A DNA stretch of 64,000 bases from Streptomyces diastatochromogenes (GTDB taxonomy: Bacteria > Actinomycetota > Actinomycetes > Streptomycetales > Streptomycetaceae), in assembly GCF_002242805.1 (NCBI RefSeq), contig NZ_MCGQ01000020.1, positions 248,227-312,226 of the forward strand. The letters run 5' to 3'. The number at the start of each line of letters is the position of its first letter. Within the stretch, counting starts at the first letter, position 1. The notes under the pieces are model-generated. The model was not told the DNA's origin and did not search any database. It saw only the letters and a list, made by a program, of their open reading frames with translations. Below, piece after piece: positions 17,579 to 26,233 of this stretch. The translations under genes and the position numbers were made by a program.

Positions 17579-17629
17579 AGATGATTTTGAGTCAAGGCTG
17601 GAATGCGGGCTGGAAGGAGGGAGTGGGTC

Positions 17630-18121
17630 TCAGCACTCGTCTTCCGGGTCGTTCCGGTTCAGCTTCTCCAGGTACTCGTGGGCCAGTGCCGTCGCCCGGG
17701 TGAACCAGTCCGTGATGACCGCAAGTTCCTCGGGGGAGTAGTCGGCGAACAGGGTCGTCAGGCGCTGGTAGTGGCCCGCGTACACGGCCTCGACTCGGGT
17801 CACGGCGTCCGGTACGGCGGCCACGCGCACCCGGCGGCGGTCCACGGGGTCGGGGCGGCGGGTGACGTAGCCGGCGCGTTCGAGGCGGTTGAGGATGCCG
17901 GTCACCGCGCCCGTGGTCACATGGGCGCGGGCCGCGAGATCACCGGCCGTGAGCAGCTCCTCGCCGGCCTCCAGGACGAAGGCGAAGCAGGTCAGATCGG
18001 TGACGTTCAGTCCCAGCCGCCGGGCCAGTTCCTGCTGTCCGATCAGGTGGGCGGCGATGAGGTGGTCCATCGCCGACAGCGCCTGGGCCGGGCTGGCGGG
18101 CGGTCGGGGTGTGCCGTCCAT
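17630..18121 (-). CDS. MarR-family transcriptional regulator
   Basis: 163 residues with a central winged helix: AGDLAARAHVTTGAVTGILNRLERAGYVTR, then the wing RPDPVDRRRVRVAAV (about 60-105). Flanking helices form the dimerisation domain. It is divergent from the small membrane protein at 18205. Two direct copies of CTTAGCTCGTGAG in the 83-base gap are candidate binding sites, so it may control itself and that neighbour. Ligand unknown. Confidence 0.87.
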   Translation of the reverse strand: MDGTPRPPASPAQALSAMDHLIAAHLIGQQELARRLGLNVTDLTCFAFVLEAGEELLTAGDLAARAHVTTGAVTGILNRLERAGYVTRRPDPVDRRRVRVAAVPDAVTRVEAVYAGHYQRLTTLFADYSPEELAVITDWFTRATALAHEYLEKLNRNDPEDEC

Positions 18122-18133
18122 CTTTCTTAATCC

Positions 18134-18179
18134 CTTAGCTCGTGAGATATTCGGGCGAGTAAATGTCTTAGCTCGTGAG
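18134..18179. promoter_or_regulatory. Two direct repeats, putative MarR binding sites
   Basis: CTTAGCTCGTGAG occurs at 18134-18146 and 18167-18179, exactly 33 bases apart (three helical turns), within the divergent promoter region. Confidence 0.55.
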
Positions 18180-18204
18180 GGATCTTGTCCCTGGAGGCGG
18201 TTCC

Positions 18205-18573
18205 ATGAGTCTGTACGACGAGGGTCACACGGTCGCCGGCTGGACCGGTTTCGGCATCGCTGCCTTAGGAAGCGGTGTCGTGGGGTTCGGCGTGTGCACG
18301 GTCTCCGTGCCGGCCGTCGTGGGCGGGCTGGCGATCGTGGGAGTGAGCGTCCTGGTCACCTGGGTGCTGCACCTGTCCGGCTGGGGCAAGCCGCCGGGGG
18401 TGCGGCCGCGGGAGCAGTGGGGGATGCGGGTCCGGGACACCCGGGCCCGGGAGGGGCACGCCGGGTGCGTGGGGTGCCGGCTGGCGGGGCGGGGGCGGAC
18501 CGCGGCGAGCGCGGTGCCGGTGGTGTCGGGCGAGGTACGCGCCGAGGCGGCACCTCTGTCTTCTGCCGACTGA
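18205..18573 (+). CDS. Small two-helix membrane protein (HGxxPAAW-like family)
   Basis: 122 residues from ATG at 18205 with GGAGG at 18193-18197. Two adjacent transmembrane helices at about 10-55, then a charged cytoplasmic tail containing HLSGWGKPPGVRPREQW and a CVGC motif (GHAGCVGCRLAGR). This matches the conserved Streptomyces HGxxPAAW-type membrane proteins, whose function is unknown. It is divergent from the MarR gene and may be its target. Confidence 0.7.
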   Translation: MSLYDEGHTVAGWTGFGIAALGSGVVGFGVCTVSVPAVVGGLAIVGVSVLVTWVLHLSGWGKPPGVRPREQWGMRVRDTRAREGHAGCVGCRLAGRGRTAASAVPVVSGEVRAEAAPLSSAD

Positions 18574-18636
18574 TGTCATCTGCCGACTGAACGTACGCCC
18601 GCAGGGCGTTGTCAGTGCCCCCTTCTACGCTCATGA

Positions 18637-19512
18637 GTGATGGCACACGTATGGAAATGCTCCGGACTGCGCTGGACGCCGGACGGCCCCTCGCTGGTGT
18701 GGGACGGCGGGCGGCGCAGTGCGCTGCCGTGGGGGAAGCGGGTCGCGTTCGCCGTCGCGGAGGGCTCGGCGCGGCAGTGTGTGGGGGCGCGGGGGCACGC
18801 GTGTCCGTTGCGGGCCGTGGTGCCGGGGCGGAGCACGGGGGCCCGGTGCGAGGAGTGTGCGCGGCTGGACCGGGCGCACTCCGTGGCCGCCGACACCATC
18901 GCCGACGACCCGCGGCCGTACCGGGTCTATCTGGCGTGGTTCGGGCCCGGCCTGGTCAAGGTCGGCATCACCGCCGTCGAGCGCGGTTCGGCGCGGCTGC
19001 TGGAGCAGGGTGCCGTCTGCTTCAGCTGGCTGGGCACCGGTCCGCTGATGGCCGCCCGGCGTACCGAGGAGCTGCTGCGCGCCGCCCTCCAGGTCCCGGA
19101 CCGGATTCCGTACGCCGAGAAGCGGGCGGTGCGGGCGGCGCTGCCGGAGACGGAGGCCGAGCGGGCCGCCGAGGTACGGGAGTTGCACGCCAGGGCCGTC
19201 GTACTGGAAGCGTGGCCCGAGTCGTTGACCCGGGAGCCTTGTCAACCGGTCGACCACGTCGGGAGCTTCGGGCTCGCCGGTGCACCGGCCGCCGTCGGTG
19301 ACGTCGTAGAGCTGGTCCCGGGCGGGGTCGTGAGCGGTGAGCTGGTCGCCGCCGCCGGGCCCGATCTGCATCTGGTGGTCGACGGGCGCGGGGTCGTCGT
19401 CCTCGACACACGGCTCATGACCGGGTGGGAGCTGATGCCGCTGCCGACGGAGGCCGGCGCTTTCACCGTTCCGACAAGGGAGTTCAGAAGGGAACAGGAG
19501 GGGCTGTTCTGA
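18637..19512 (+). CDS. DUF2797 protein with GIY-YIG-like core
   Basis: 291 residues (GTG 18637, or ATG 18640). The centre shows the DUF2797 hallmarks: CVGARGHACPLR and CEECARLD cysteine pairs (about 48-80), then YRVYLAWFGPGLVKVGIT (about 92-109), which is the GIY-YIG nuclease fold's first strands. It is conserved across actinobacteria with no proven function; nucleic-acid binding or cleavage is a guess from the fold. A -10 box TACGCT at 18626-18631 lies five bases before the GTG, so the transcript is probably leaderless. Confidence 0.8.
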   Translation: MMAHVWKCSGLRWTPDGPSLVWDGGRRSALPWGKRVAFAVAEGSARQCVGARGHACPLRAVVPGRSTGARCEECARLDRAHSVAADTIADDPRPYRVYLAWFGPGLVKVGITAVERGSARLLEQGAVCFSWLGTGPLMAARRTEELLRAALQVPDRIPYAEKRAVRAALPETEAERAAEVRELHARAVVLEAWPESLTREPCQPVDHVGSFGLAGAPAAVGDVVELVPGGVVSGELVAAAGPDLHLVVDGRGVVVLDTRLMTGWELMPLPTEAGAFTVPTREFRREQEGLF

Positions 19513-19600
19513 CGGTGGAGGTAAAGAGTCGGATCCCGTACGGATCCCTTTGGGCAAGGTCCATGGACCCGCAGCACCGCCCGCGGTCATCGTGGCCGAC

Positions 19601-19957
19601 ATGAGCGATTACACCGATGCCCCTGTCGTTCCCACTCCCGCTCCCGAACCCCCGTATTACGCGGTCGTGTTCACCTCCACCCGCACCGACCTCGACCCCG
19701 ACGGCTACACCGGCACCGCGGGCCACCTCTCCGACCTCGTTCGGCACATCCCCGGCTTCCTCGGCGAGGACTTCGCCCACACCCCCGGCGGGCTCGCGAT
19801 CTCCGTCGCCTACTTCCGGGACCTCGCCGGGATCGAGGAGTGGCGCCGGCACCCCGAGCACCTGGACGCCAAGCGGCGCGGGCGGGAGCGGTGGTACGAG
19901 CGGTACGTGATCCACATCGCCCGGGTCGAGCACAGTCACGGGTTCACGCGTGTGTGA
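19601..19957 (+). CDS. Antibiotic biosynthesis monooxygenase (ABM) domain protein
   Basis: 118 residues from ATG at 19601. A ferredoxin-like alpha-beta barrel: YYAVVFTSTRTDLDPDGYTG, IPGFLGEDFAHTPGGLAISV, YFRDLAGIEEWRRHPEHLDAK. The last segment with Trp and His is typical of the ABM/YgiN fold. Such proteins include small quinone or haem monooxygenases; no haem-axial motif stands out, so catalytic activity is not certain. It stands alone between DUF2797 and the two-component system. Confidence 0.8.
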   Translation: MSDYTDAPVVPTPAPEPPYYAVVFTSTRTDLDPDGYTGTAGHLSDLVRHIPGFLGEDFAHTPGGLAISVAYFRDLAGIEEWRRHPEHLDAKRRGRERWYERYVIHIARVEHSHGFTRV

Positions 19958-20045
19958 GTGCTTCCCAGGCGTTCCCTGAGAGGCGCCTGTGCGTTTCTTA
20001 GGGAAATCACAGATTCGTGAAAGCGTGTTCTCAGAGGACCCCGAC

Positions 20046-20798
20046 ATGGTGTCCACCATGACCACGACCTCGCCCCAGGGGCGCACCGAACTGCTGAGGC
20101 CGGACGGGAGCCCCGTCCGAGTGCTTGTGGTGGACGACGAGCTGTCGATCACCGAACTGCTGAGCATGGCTCTTCGTTACGAGGGCTGGCAGATCAGGAG
20201 TGCGGGGGACGGCCAGGGCGCCATACAGACGGCCCGTGAGTTCCGGCCCGACGCCGTCGTCCTCGACATGATGCTGCCGGACATGGACGGGCTGACCGTC
20301 CTCGGCCGGCTGCGCCGCGAGCTGCCCGACGTGCCCGTCCTCTTCCTCACGGCCAAGGACGCCGTCGAGGACCGTATCGCCGGACTCACCGCCGGCGGCG
20401 ACGACTACGTCACCAAGCCGTTCAGCCTCGAAGAGGTCGTGGCGCGGCTGCGCGGGCTCATCCGCCGGTCCGGAGCCGCCGACCGGCGGTCCGACTCCGT
20501 GCTCGTCGTGGGGGACCTGACCCTGGACGAGGACAGCCACGAGGTCTCGCGGGCCGGGGACTCCATCCACCTCACCGCCACCGAGTTCGAGCTGCTGCGC
20601 TTCCTCATGCGCAACCCGCGGCGCGTGCTCAGCAAGGCGCAGATCCTGGACCGCGTGTGGTCGTACGACTTCGGCGGGCAGGCCAACGTGGTCGAGCTGT
20701 ACATCTCGTATCTGCGGCGGAAGATCGACGCCGGGCGTGAGCCCATGATCCACACCCGGCGTGGGGCCGGTTACCTGATCAAGCCCGCCGCGTCATGA
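20046..20798 (+). CDS. OmpR/PhoB-family response regulator
   Basis: 250 residues from ATG at 20046 (AGAGGA upstream). The receiver domain has the acidic pair in VLVVDDE, phospho-acceptor Asp in VVLDMMLPDMDG, Thr in LFLTAKD and Lys in VTKPF. A winged-helix output domain follows (TATEFELLRFLMRNPRRVLS ... NVVELYISYLRRKID). Its stop overlaps the start of the histidine kinase (ATGA), so the two are cotranslated and form a pair. Possibly the SCO4020 orthologue by position. The coupled glycosyltransferase genes suggest control of envelope glycosylation, which is inference. Confidence 0.93.
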   Translation: MVSTMTTTSPQGRTELLRPDGSPVRVLVVDDELSITELLSMALRYEGWQIRSAGDGQGAIQTAREFRPDAVVLDMMLPDMDGLTVLGRLRRELPDVPVLFLTAKDAVEDRIAGLTAGGDDYVTKPFSLEEVVARLRGLIRRSGAADRRSDSVLVVGDLTLDEDSHEVSRAGDSIHLTATEFELLRFLMRNPRRVLSKAQILDRVWSYDFGGQANVVELYISYLRRKIDAGREPMIHTRRGAGYLIKPAAS

Positions 20799-22432
20799 GC
20801 GGACGACGACGGCCGCGTCCGCAGAAGCGACGAGCAGGACAGCCGCGCACCCTGCGGACCCGGCTCGTCGTCGCGTCCGTGGTGCTGATCGCCGTGGTCT
20901 GCGCGGTGATCGGCACCGTGACCACGCTCGCGCTGCGCACCCATCTGTACGACCAGCTGGACCAAAAGGTCGGCGACATCGCCATGCGCGCGGCGGGCGG
21001 CCGGCTGCCGGGCGGTTCGGGACCCGGCGCCCTGCCGGTGCCCGACTCCGAGTCCAAGGACAGCTCCACGCCGAGCGAACGGATCGAGCGCCTCCTCACC
21101 AACGGCCCGACGCAGCCCAACACCGTCGCGGCGTTCGTGCAGAACGGCTCGATCGCCAGTGCCGGCAAGGCCGTGCAGCTGAACGACAGCTACAACCGGT
21201 TCCGCAAGATGGACCGCGTCGGCCTCACCGCCGCACAGCAGCGGGCGCTCGCCACGGTGTCCAAGGACGGCGAGCCGCACACGGTGGAGCTGCCCGGGCT
21301 CGGCGACTACCGCGTCCGGTACAAGGTGAGCCCCGACGGCAGCGGCGACGCCTACTACGTCGCCCTGCCCACCAAGGACGTCGACGACAACATCGACACC
21401 CTCATCGTCGTCGAGGTCTGTGTCACCGTGGCGGGCCTGCTCGCCGCCTCCCTCGCCGGCTTCGTCATCGTCGGCGTGGCCACCCGCCCCCTGCGCAAGG
21501 TCGCCGCCACCGCCACCCGGGTCTCCGAACTCCGCCTGCACACCGGCGAGGTCAACCTCAGCGAGCGGGTCCCGGAGTCGGAGACCGACCCGCACACCGA
21601 GGTCGGCCAGGTCGGCGCCGCGCTCAACCGGATGCTCGACCATGTGCACGGCGCCCTGCACGCCCGTCAGCAGAGCGAGATGCGGGTACGGCAGTTCGTC
21701 GCCGACGCCAGTCATGAGCTGAGGACTCCGCTCGCCTCTATCCGTGGCTACGCCGAGCTGACCCGGCGCGGGCGGGAGCAGGTCGGGCCCGACACCCGGC
21801 ATGCGCTGGGGCGGATCGAGTCCGAGGCCGGGCGGATGACCCTCCTCGTGGAGGACCTGCTGCTGCTGGCCCGGCTGGACGCCGGCCGGCCGCTGCAGTT
21901 CGAGCAGACCGACCTCATCCCGCTCGTCGTGGACACCATCAGCGACGCCCGTGCGGCCGGTATGGACCACAACTGGCGGCTCGACCTGCCCGACGAACCC
22001 GCCCTGGTGTCGGCGGACGCGGCCCGTCTCCAGCAGGTGCTGGTCAATCTGCTGGGCAACGCCCGCAACCACACCCCGCCGGGTACGACCGTCACCGCGC
22101 GCGTGCAGCGACGCGGGCCCTGGATGTGCATCGACGTCGAGGACAACGGGCAGGGCATCCCGTCGGACCTGCTGCCGCATGTCTTCGAGCGGTTCGCGCG
22201 CGGCGACTCCGCGCGCTCCCGCACCACCGGCTCCACCGGTCTGGGGCTCGCCATCGTGCAGGCCGTCGCGGCCGCGCACGGCGGTGCCGTGACCGTGGAC
22301 AGCGTGCCCGGACGGACCGTGTTCACGGTGCATCTGCCGGCGCTCGCCCCGCAGCCGCAGCCGGAAATGAGCTGGCAACAGCACTCACAGGCACAGCACA
22401 GTGCCACCACATGGGTGCAACAGGGCGCCTGA
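20795..22432 (+). CDS. Sensor histidine kinase
   Basis: 545 residues. First transmembrane helix at about 25-48 (TRLVVASVVLIAVVCAVIGT), an extracytoplasmic sensor domain to about 195, a second helix (VEVCVTVAGLLAASLAGFVI), HAMP, then DHp helix with the H box ADASHELRTPLASIRGYAEL and ATPase domain with NLLGNARNHTP, DNGQGIP and GSTGLGLAIVQAV. A short Gln/Pro-rich tail ends the protein. Complete and expected to be active, phosphorylating the regulator encoded just upstream. The signal is unknown. Confidence 0.93.
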   Translation: MSGRRRPRPQKRRAGQPRTLRTRLVVASVVLIAVVCAVIGTVTTLALRTHLYDQLDQKVGDIAMRAAGGRLPGGSGPGALPVPDSESKDSSTPSERIERLLTNGPTQPNTVAAFVQNGSIASAGKAVQLNDSYNRFRKMDRVGLTAAQQRALATVSKDGEPHTVELPGLGDYRVRYKVSPDGSGDAYYVALPTKDVDDNIDTLIVVEVCVTVAGLLAASLAGFVIVGVATRPLRKVAATATRVSELRLHTGEVNLSERVPESETDPHTEVGQVGAALNRMLDHVHGALHARQQSEMRVRQFVADASHELRTPLASIRGYAELTRRGREQVGPDTRHALGRIESEAGRMTLLVEDLLLLARLDAGRPLQFEQTDLIPLVVDTISDARAAGMDHNWRLDLPDEPALVSADAARLQQVLVNLLGNARNHTPPGTTVTARVQRRGPWMCIDVEDNGQGIPSDLLPHVFERFARGDSARSRTTGSTGLGLAIVQAVAAAHGGAVTVDSVPGRTVFTVHLPALAPQPQPEMSWQQHSQAQHSATTWVQQGA

Positions 22433-22446
22433 CGAGAGTCGGTTCC

Positions 22447-23913
22447 ATGCGAACCGACTCTTCTCCCGGCACCCTGCCGGCGCGGGAGCACCTCCCGGCC
22501 GGAAACGCCGGTACGCCTGTCCTGGACGTAGTGATCCCCGTCTACAACGAGGAGAAGGACCTCCAGCCGTGTGTGCTCAGACTGCACGAGCACCTCGCGC
22601 GCACCTTCCCGTACGCCTTCCGCATCACGATCGCGGACAACGCGTCCACGGACAGCACCCCGTTGGTGGCGGCGCGGCTTGAGGCGGAGATCCCGGAGGT
22701 CGCCAACTTCCGGCTGGAGCAGAAGGGCCGCGGACGCGCCCTCAGGACCGTGTGGTCCGCCTCCGACGCGCCGATCCTCGCGTACATGGACGTCGACCTG
22801 TCCACCGACCTCAACGCCCTGCTGCCGCTGGTGGCGCCGCTGATCTCGGGCCACTCGGACCTCGCGATCGGCTCCCGGCTCGCCCGCAGCTCCCGGGTCG
22901 TGCGCGGCCCCAAGCGTGAGTTCATCAGCCGGGCCTACAACATGATCCTGCGCGGCTCGCTGCAGGCCCGCTTCTCGGACGCGCAGTGCGGCTTCAAGGC
23001 CATCCGACGCGATGTCGCCCAGGTGCTGCTGCCCCTGGTGGAGGACACCGGCTGGTTCTTCGACACGGAGATGCTGGTGCTCGCCGAGCGGGCGGGGCTC
23101 AGGATCCACGAGGTGCCGGTCGACTGGGTCGACGACCCCGACTCGACCGTGCACATCGTCAAGACGGCCACCGACGACCTCAAGGGCGTGTGGCGCATCG
23201 GCAAGGCGCTGGCCACCGGTTCGCTGCCGCTGGACCGGCTCACCCGGCCCTTCGGCGACGACCCGCGCGACCGCGAGATCCAGGACGTGCCCAAGGGGCT
23301 GGCCCGCCAGCTCGTCGGGTTCTGCGTGGTCGGCGGCCTGTCGACCCTCTTCTATCTGGTGCTCTACAGCGTCTTCCGGCAGTTCTCCGGCTCGCAGATC
23401 GCCAACGCGCTCGCCCTGCTGGTCTCGGCGATCGCCAACACGGCCGCCAACCGCCGGCTGACCTTCGGGGTGCGCGGCCGGGGCGGCGCCGTCCGGCACC
23501 AGGCGCAGGGCCTGGTCGTCTTCGGCATCGGACTCGCCCTGACCAGTGGCTCTTTGGCCGCCCTGAACGCGGCCACCGGCGACCCGGCGCACTCCACCGA
23601 GCTGGCGGTGCTCATCGCCGCCAACCTCGCGGCGACCGTCCTGCGGTTCCTGCTCTTCCGCGCCTGGGTGTTCCCGGACCGCGAGGAGTCCGGCCGGGAG
23701 TCGACGGTGGTGGCAACGCACCACCCGTCCTCGCCCACCTACAGCACGACGGCTCCGTACGCACCGCTCCCGCAGCGCCCGGTGCCGTACCAGCAGCCGT
23801 ACCAGACCACCCAGGTCCGCGCCGGTGAAGCCGCGGACGGCAGCTGGAGGGACGCCACCATGCGGCTGCAGCCGGTGCGCCCTCACGACACCGACCCGGG
23901 GGACCCCCGATGA
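22447..23913 (+). CDS. GT2 dolichyl-phosphate-sugar synthase fused to GtrA domain
   Basis: 488 residues from ATG at 22447. The N-terminal GT2 domain (about 25-270) has VIPVYNEEKDLQPCV, the DXD-type MDVDLSTDL, and GFKAIRRD as in dolichol/polyprenyl-phosphate mannose synthases. The C-terminal GtrA-like part (about 290-420) has four membrane helices that flip or anchor the polyprenyl-linked sugar. A Pro/Gln/Tyr-rich tail follows. It overlaps the next gene by four bases (ATGA). Together they make a polyprenyl-phosphate sugar and use it on the outer face of the membrane. Overlap and spacing suggest one operon with the two-component system. Confidence 0.9.
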   Translation: MRTDSSPGTLPAREHLPAGNAGTPVLDVVIPVYNEEKDLQPCVLRLHEHLARTFPYAFRITIADNASTDSTPLVAARLEAEIPEVANFRLEQKGRGRALRTVWSASDAPILAYMDVDLSTDLNALLPLVAPLISGHSDLAIGSRLARSSRVVRGPKREFISRAYNMILRGSLQARFSDAQCGFKAIRRDVAQVLLPLVEDTGWFFDTEMLVLAERAGLRIHEVPVDWVDDPDSTVHIVKTATDDLKGVWRIGKALATGSLPLDRLTRPFGDDPRDREIQDVPKGLARQLVGFCVVGGLSTLFYLVLYSVFRQFSGSQIANALALLVSAIANTAANRRLTFGVRGRGGAVRHQAQGLVVFGIGLALTSGSLAALNAATGDPAHSTELAVLIAANLAATVLRFLLFRAWVFPDREESGRESTVVATHHPSSPTYSTTAPYAPLPQRPVPYQQPYQTTQVRAGEAADGSWRDATMRLQPVRPHDTDPGDPR

Positions 23914-26162
23914 CCACCCACTACGACCAGCCTGCCCAGCAGACCGGCGCCACCGCCTGGGACCCGCCGTCCACGGCTCCCCCGCCCACGGCTCCCCCGC
24001 ACACACCGGACCAGCCCTTCGTCCGCAGACTGTGGCGCGGCCGCCCCGAGGACCCGCGCTGGGCGCGCCCGGCCTTCCTCGGCCTGCTGGCCCTCACCCT
24101 CGTCACCTACCTGTACAACCTGAGCGCCTCCGGCTACGCCAACTCCTTCTACTCGGCGGCCGTCCAGGCGGGCAGCAAGTCCTGGAAGGCGTTCTTCTTC
24201 GGCTCGCTGGACGCGGGCAACGCCATCACCGTCGACAAGCCCTCGGCCTTCATGTGGCCGATGGAGCTGTCGGTCCGGATCTTCGGCCTGAACTCGTGGG
24301 CGATCCTCACCCCCGAGGTCCTCATGGCCGTCGGCACGGTCGCGGTCGTGTACGCGGGTGTACGGCGCCGGTTCAGCCCCGCGGCCGGTCTGATCGCGGG
24401 CGCGGTGCTCGCGCTGACCCCCGTCGCGGCGCTCATGTTCCGGTTCAACAACCCGGACGCGCTGCTGGCCCTGCTGATGGCGCTGGCCTGCTACTTCGTC
24501 GTACGGGCCGTGGAGGACGGGCGGACGAAGTGGCTGGTGTGGGCGGGGGCCGCGATCGGTTTCGCGTTCCTCGCCAAGACCCTGCAGGCCTTCCTGATCC
24601 TGCCGCCGCTCGCGATCGTCTACGCCGTCTGCGGCCCGGTGCGGCTGCGCAAGCGGCTGGTGCAGCTGGGCCTGGCGACCGTCGCGCTCGTCGTGGCCGG
24701 CGGCTGGTGGGTCGCGATCGTCGAGCTGTGGCCGGCCTCCTCGCGCCCCTACATCGGCGGTTCGCAGAACAACAGCTTCCTGGAGCTGACCATCGGCTAC
24801 AACGGCCTCGGCCGGATCAACGGCGACGAGACCGGCAGCGTCGGCGGCGGTGGCGGCGGCACCGGCTCGGGCCGCTGGGGCTCGACCGGCTGGGACCGGA
24901 TGTTCAACTCCGAGATCGGCAGCCAGATCTCCTGGCTGCTCCCGGCCGCGCTGATCCTGCTGGTCGCGGGCCTGTGGGCGACCCTCCCCCACTCTCGGCT
25001 TCGCTCGAGCGGGGGGACCCCCATGGCCCGGCGTACGTCCGTCACGCGCGCCTCGTTCCTGGTGTGGGGCGGCTCGCTGCTGATCACCATGGTGGTCTTC
25101 AGCTACATGGCGGGCATCTTCCACCAGTACTACACGGTGGCCCTCGCCCCCTACATCGCGGCCGTCACCGGCATGGGCGCCGGGCTGCTGTGGGAGAAGC
25201 GGAAGGAGACCTGGGCGTCGCTCACCCTCGCCGCCGCCGTGGTGGCCGCGGCCGTCTGGGGCTACGTCCTGCTCAACCGCACCTCCAGCTATCTGCCCTG
25301 GCTGAAGTGGCTGGTCCTGATCGGCGGGCTCGCGGCCGCGTTCGGCCTGGTCTTCGCGGGCCGTATCTCGCGTCAGCTCGCCCTCGGCGCGGCGGCGGTG
25401 GGCCTGCTGGCCGCGCTGGCCGGTCCGACCGCGTACACCCTCAGCACGGTGAACTCCGCGCACACCGGCTCCATCCCGACGGCCGGCCCGGCGGGCGCGA
25501 GCATGATGGGCTTCGGCGGCGGCCGCCCGGGCGGCACCGGCGGCGGCATGCGCGGCGGCTTCGGTGGCGGCGGAACGCCGGGCCAGAGCCAGCAGAACCA
25601 GCAAGGCCAGCAGGGCCAGCAGAACGGCAACGGGACCCTGCCGGGCGGCCAGGGCCAGGGCTTCCCCGGTGGCGGCATGCCGGGCCAGAACGGCAACAGC
25701 CAGGGCCAGAATCAGCAGAACGGCAACGGCATCCCGGGCGGTGGTCAGCTGGGCGAAGGCGGCCGCATGGGCGGCGGCGGTGGCGCCGGCGGCCTGCTGA
25801 ACGGCGCGAACGTCTCCTCCGCGGCCAAGAAGCTGCTGGAGAAGGACGCGGGGAACTACACCTGGGTCGCCGCCTCCATCGGCTCCCAGAACGCCGCGAG
25901 CTACCAGCTGGCCACCGGTGACCCGGTGATGGCGATCGGCGGCTTCAACGGCACCGACCCGTCCCCGACGCTGGCCCAGTTCAAGAAGTACGTGGCGGAC
26001 GGAAAGATCCACTACTTCATCGCCGGCGGCATGGGCGGTGGCATGGGAGGCAGCAGCAGCGGTACGTCGTCCCAGATCACCTCGTGGGTCGAGAGCAACT
26101 TCAAGAAGGTGACGGTCGGTTCGGCCACCTTCTACGACCTCACGCAGAAGGCGAGTGGCTGA
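23910..26162 (+). CDS. GT39-family polyprenyl-phosphate-sugar glycosyltransferase (PMT/ArnT-like)
   Basis: 750 residues. After a Pro/Thr-rich cytoplasmic start, about 11-12 transmembrane helices follow. The first outside loop carries the acidic DAGNAITVDKPSAFMW expected for the catalytic site of GT-C enzymes. From about 520 to 640 the protein is a Gly/Gln/Asn/Met-rich low-complexity stretch, then a small outer C-terminal domain (VSSAAKKLLEKDAGNYTWVA...). It probably transfers the sugar delivered by the GT2-GtrA partner to an envelope acceptor. A 39-base Streptomyces repeat is embedded in frame at 24986-25024. Donor and acceptor cannot be read from sequence. Confidence 0.87.
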   Translation: MTTHYDQPAQQTGATAWDPPSTAPPPTAPPHTPDQPFVRRLWRGRPEDPRWARPAFLGLLALTLVTYLYNLSASGYANSFYSAAVQAGSKSWKAFFFGSLDAGNAITVDKPSAFMWPMELSVRIFGLNSWAILTPEVLMAVGTVAVVYAGVRRRFSPAAGLIAGAVLALTPVAALMFRFNNPDALLALLMALACYFVVRAVEDGRTKWLVWAGAAIGFAFLAKTLQAFLILPPLAIVYAVCGPVRLRKRLVQLGLATVALVVAGGWWVAIVELWPASSRPYIGGSQNNSFLELTIGYNGLGRINGDETGSVGGGGGGTGSGRWGSTGWDRMFNSEIGSQISWLLPAALILLVAGLWATLPHSRLRSSGGTPMARRTSVTRASFLVWGGSLLITMVVFSYMAGIFHQYYTVALAPYIAAVTGMGAGLLWEKRKETWASLTLAAAVVAAAVWGYVLLNRTSSYLPWLKWLVLIGGLAAAFGLVFAGRISRQLALGAAAVGLLAALAGPTAYTLSTVNSAHTGSIPTAGPAGASMMGFGGGRPGGTGGGMRGGFGGGGTPGQSQQNQQGQQGQQNGNGTLPGGQGQGFPGGGMPGQNGNSQGQNQQNGNGIPGGGQLGEGGRMGGGGGAGGLLNGANVSSAAKKLLEKDAGNYTWVAASIGSQNAASYQLATGDPVMAIGGFNGTDPSPTLAQFKKYVADGKIHYFIAGGMGGGMGGSSSGTSSQITSWVESNFKKVTVGSATFYDLTQKASG
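24986..25024. repeat. 39-bp dispersed Streptomyces repeat inside the GT39 gene
   Basis: The segment beginning CCCCCACTCTCGGCTTCGCT and ending GGGGGGACCCCCAT is a sequence I recognise as recurring in many Streptomyces genomes, mostly between genes. Here it is exactly 13 codons long, keeps the frame, and codes a loop reading PHSRLRSSGGTPMA between two membrane helices. Confidence 0.6.
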
Positions 26163-26195
26163 CAGAGCGGCCGGGAGAGTAGCCGACAGAAACGT

Positions 26196-26233
26196 GCTGT
26201 ACACCGTATAGCAGCAGCTATACGGTGTACAGC
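26196..26233. promoter_or_regulatory. Perfect 17+17 bp inverted repeat before the MFS gene
   Basis: Arms GCTGTACACCGTATAGC (26196-26212) and its exact complement (26217-26233), separated by AGCA, ending at the base before the ATG at 26234. This is a strong repressor operator; the right arm would also occlude the ribosome. Confidence 0.75.
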
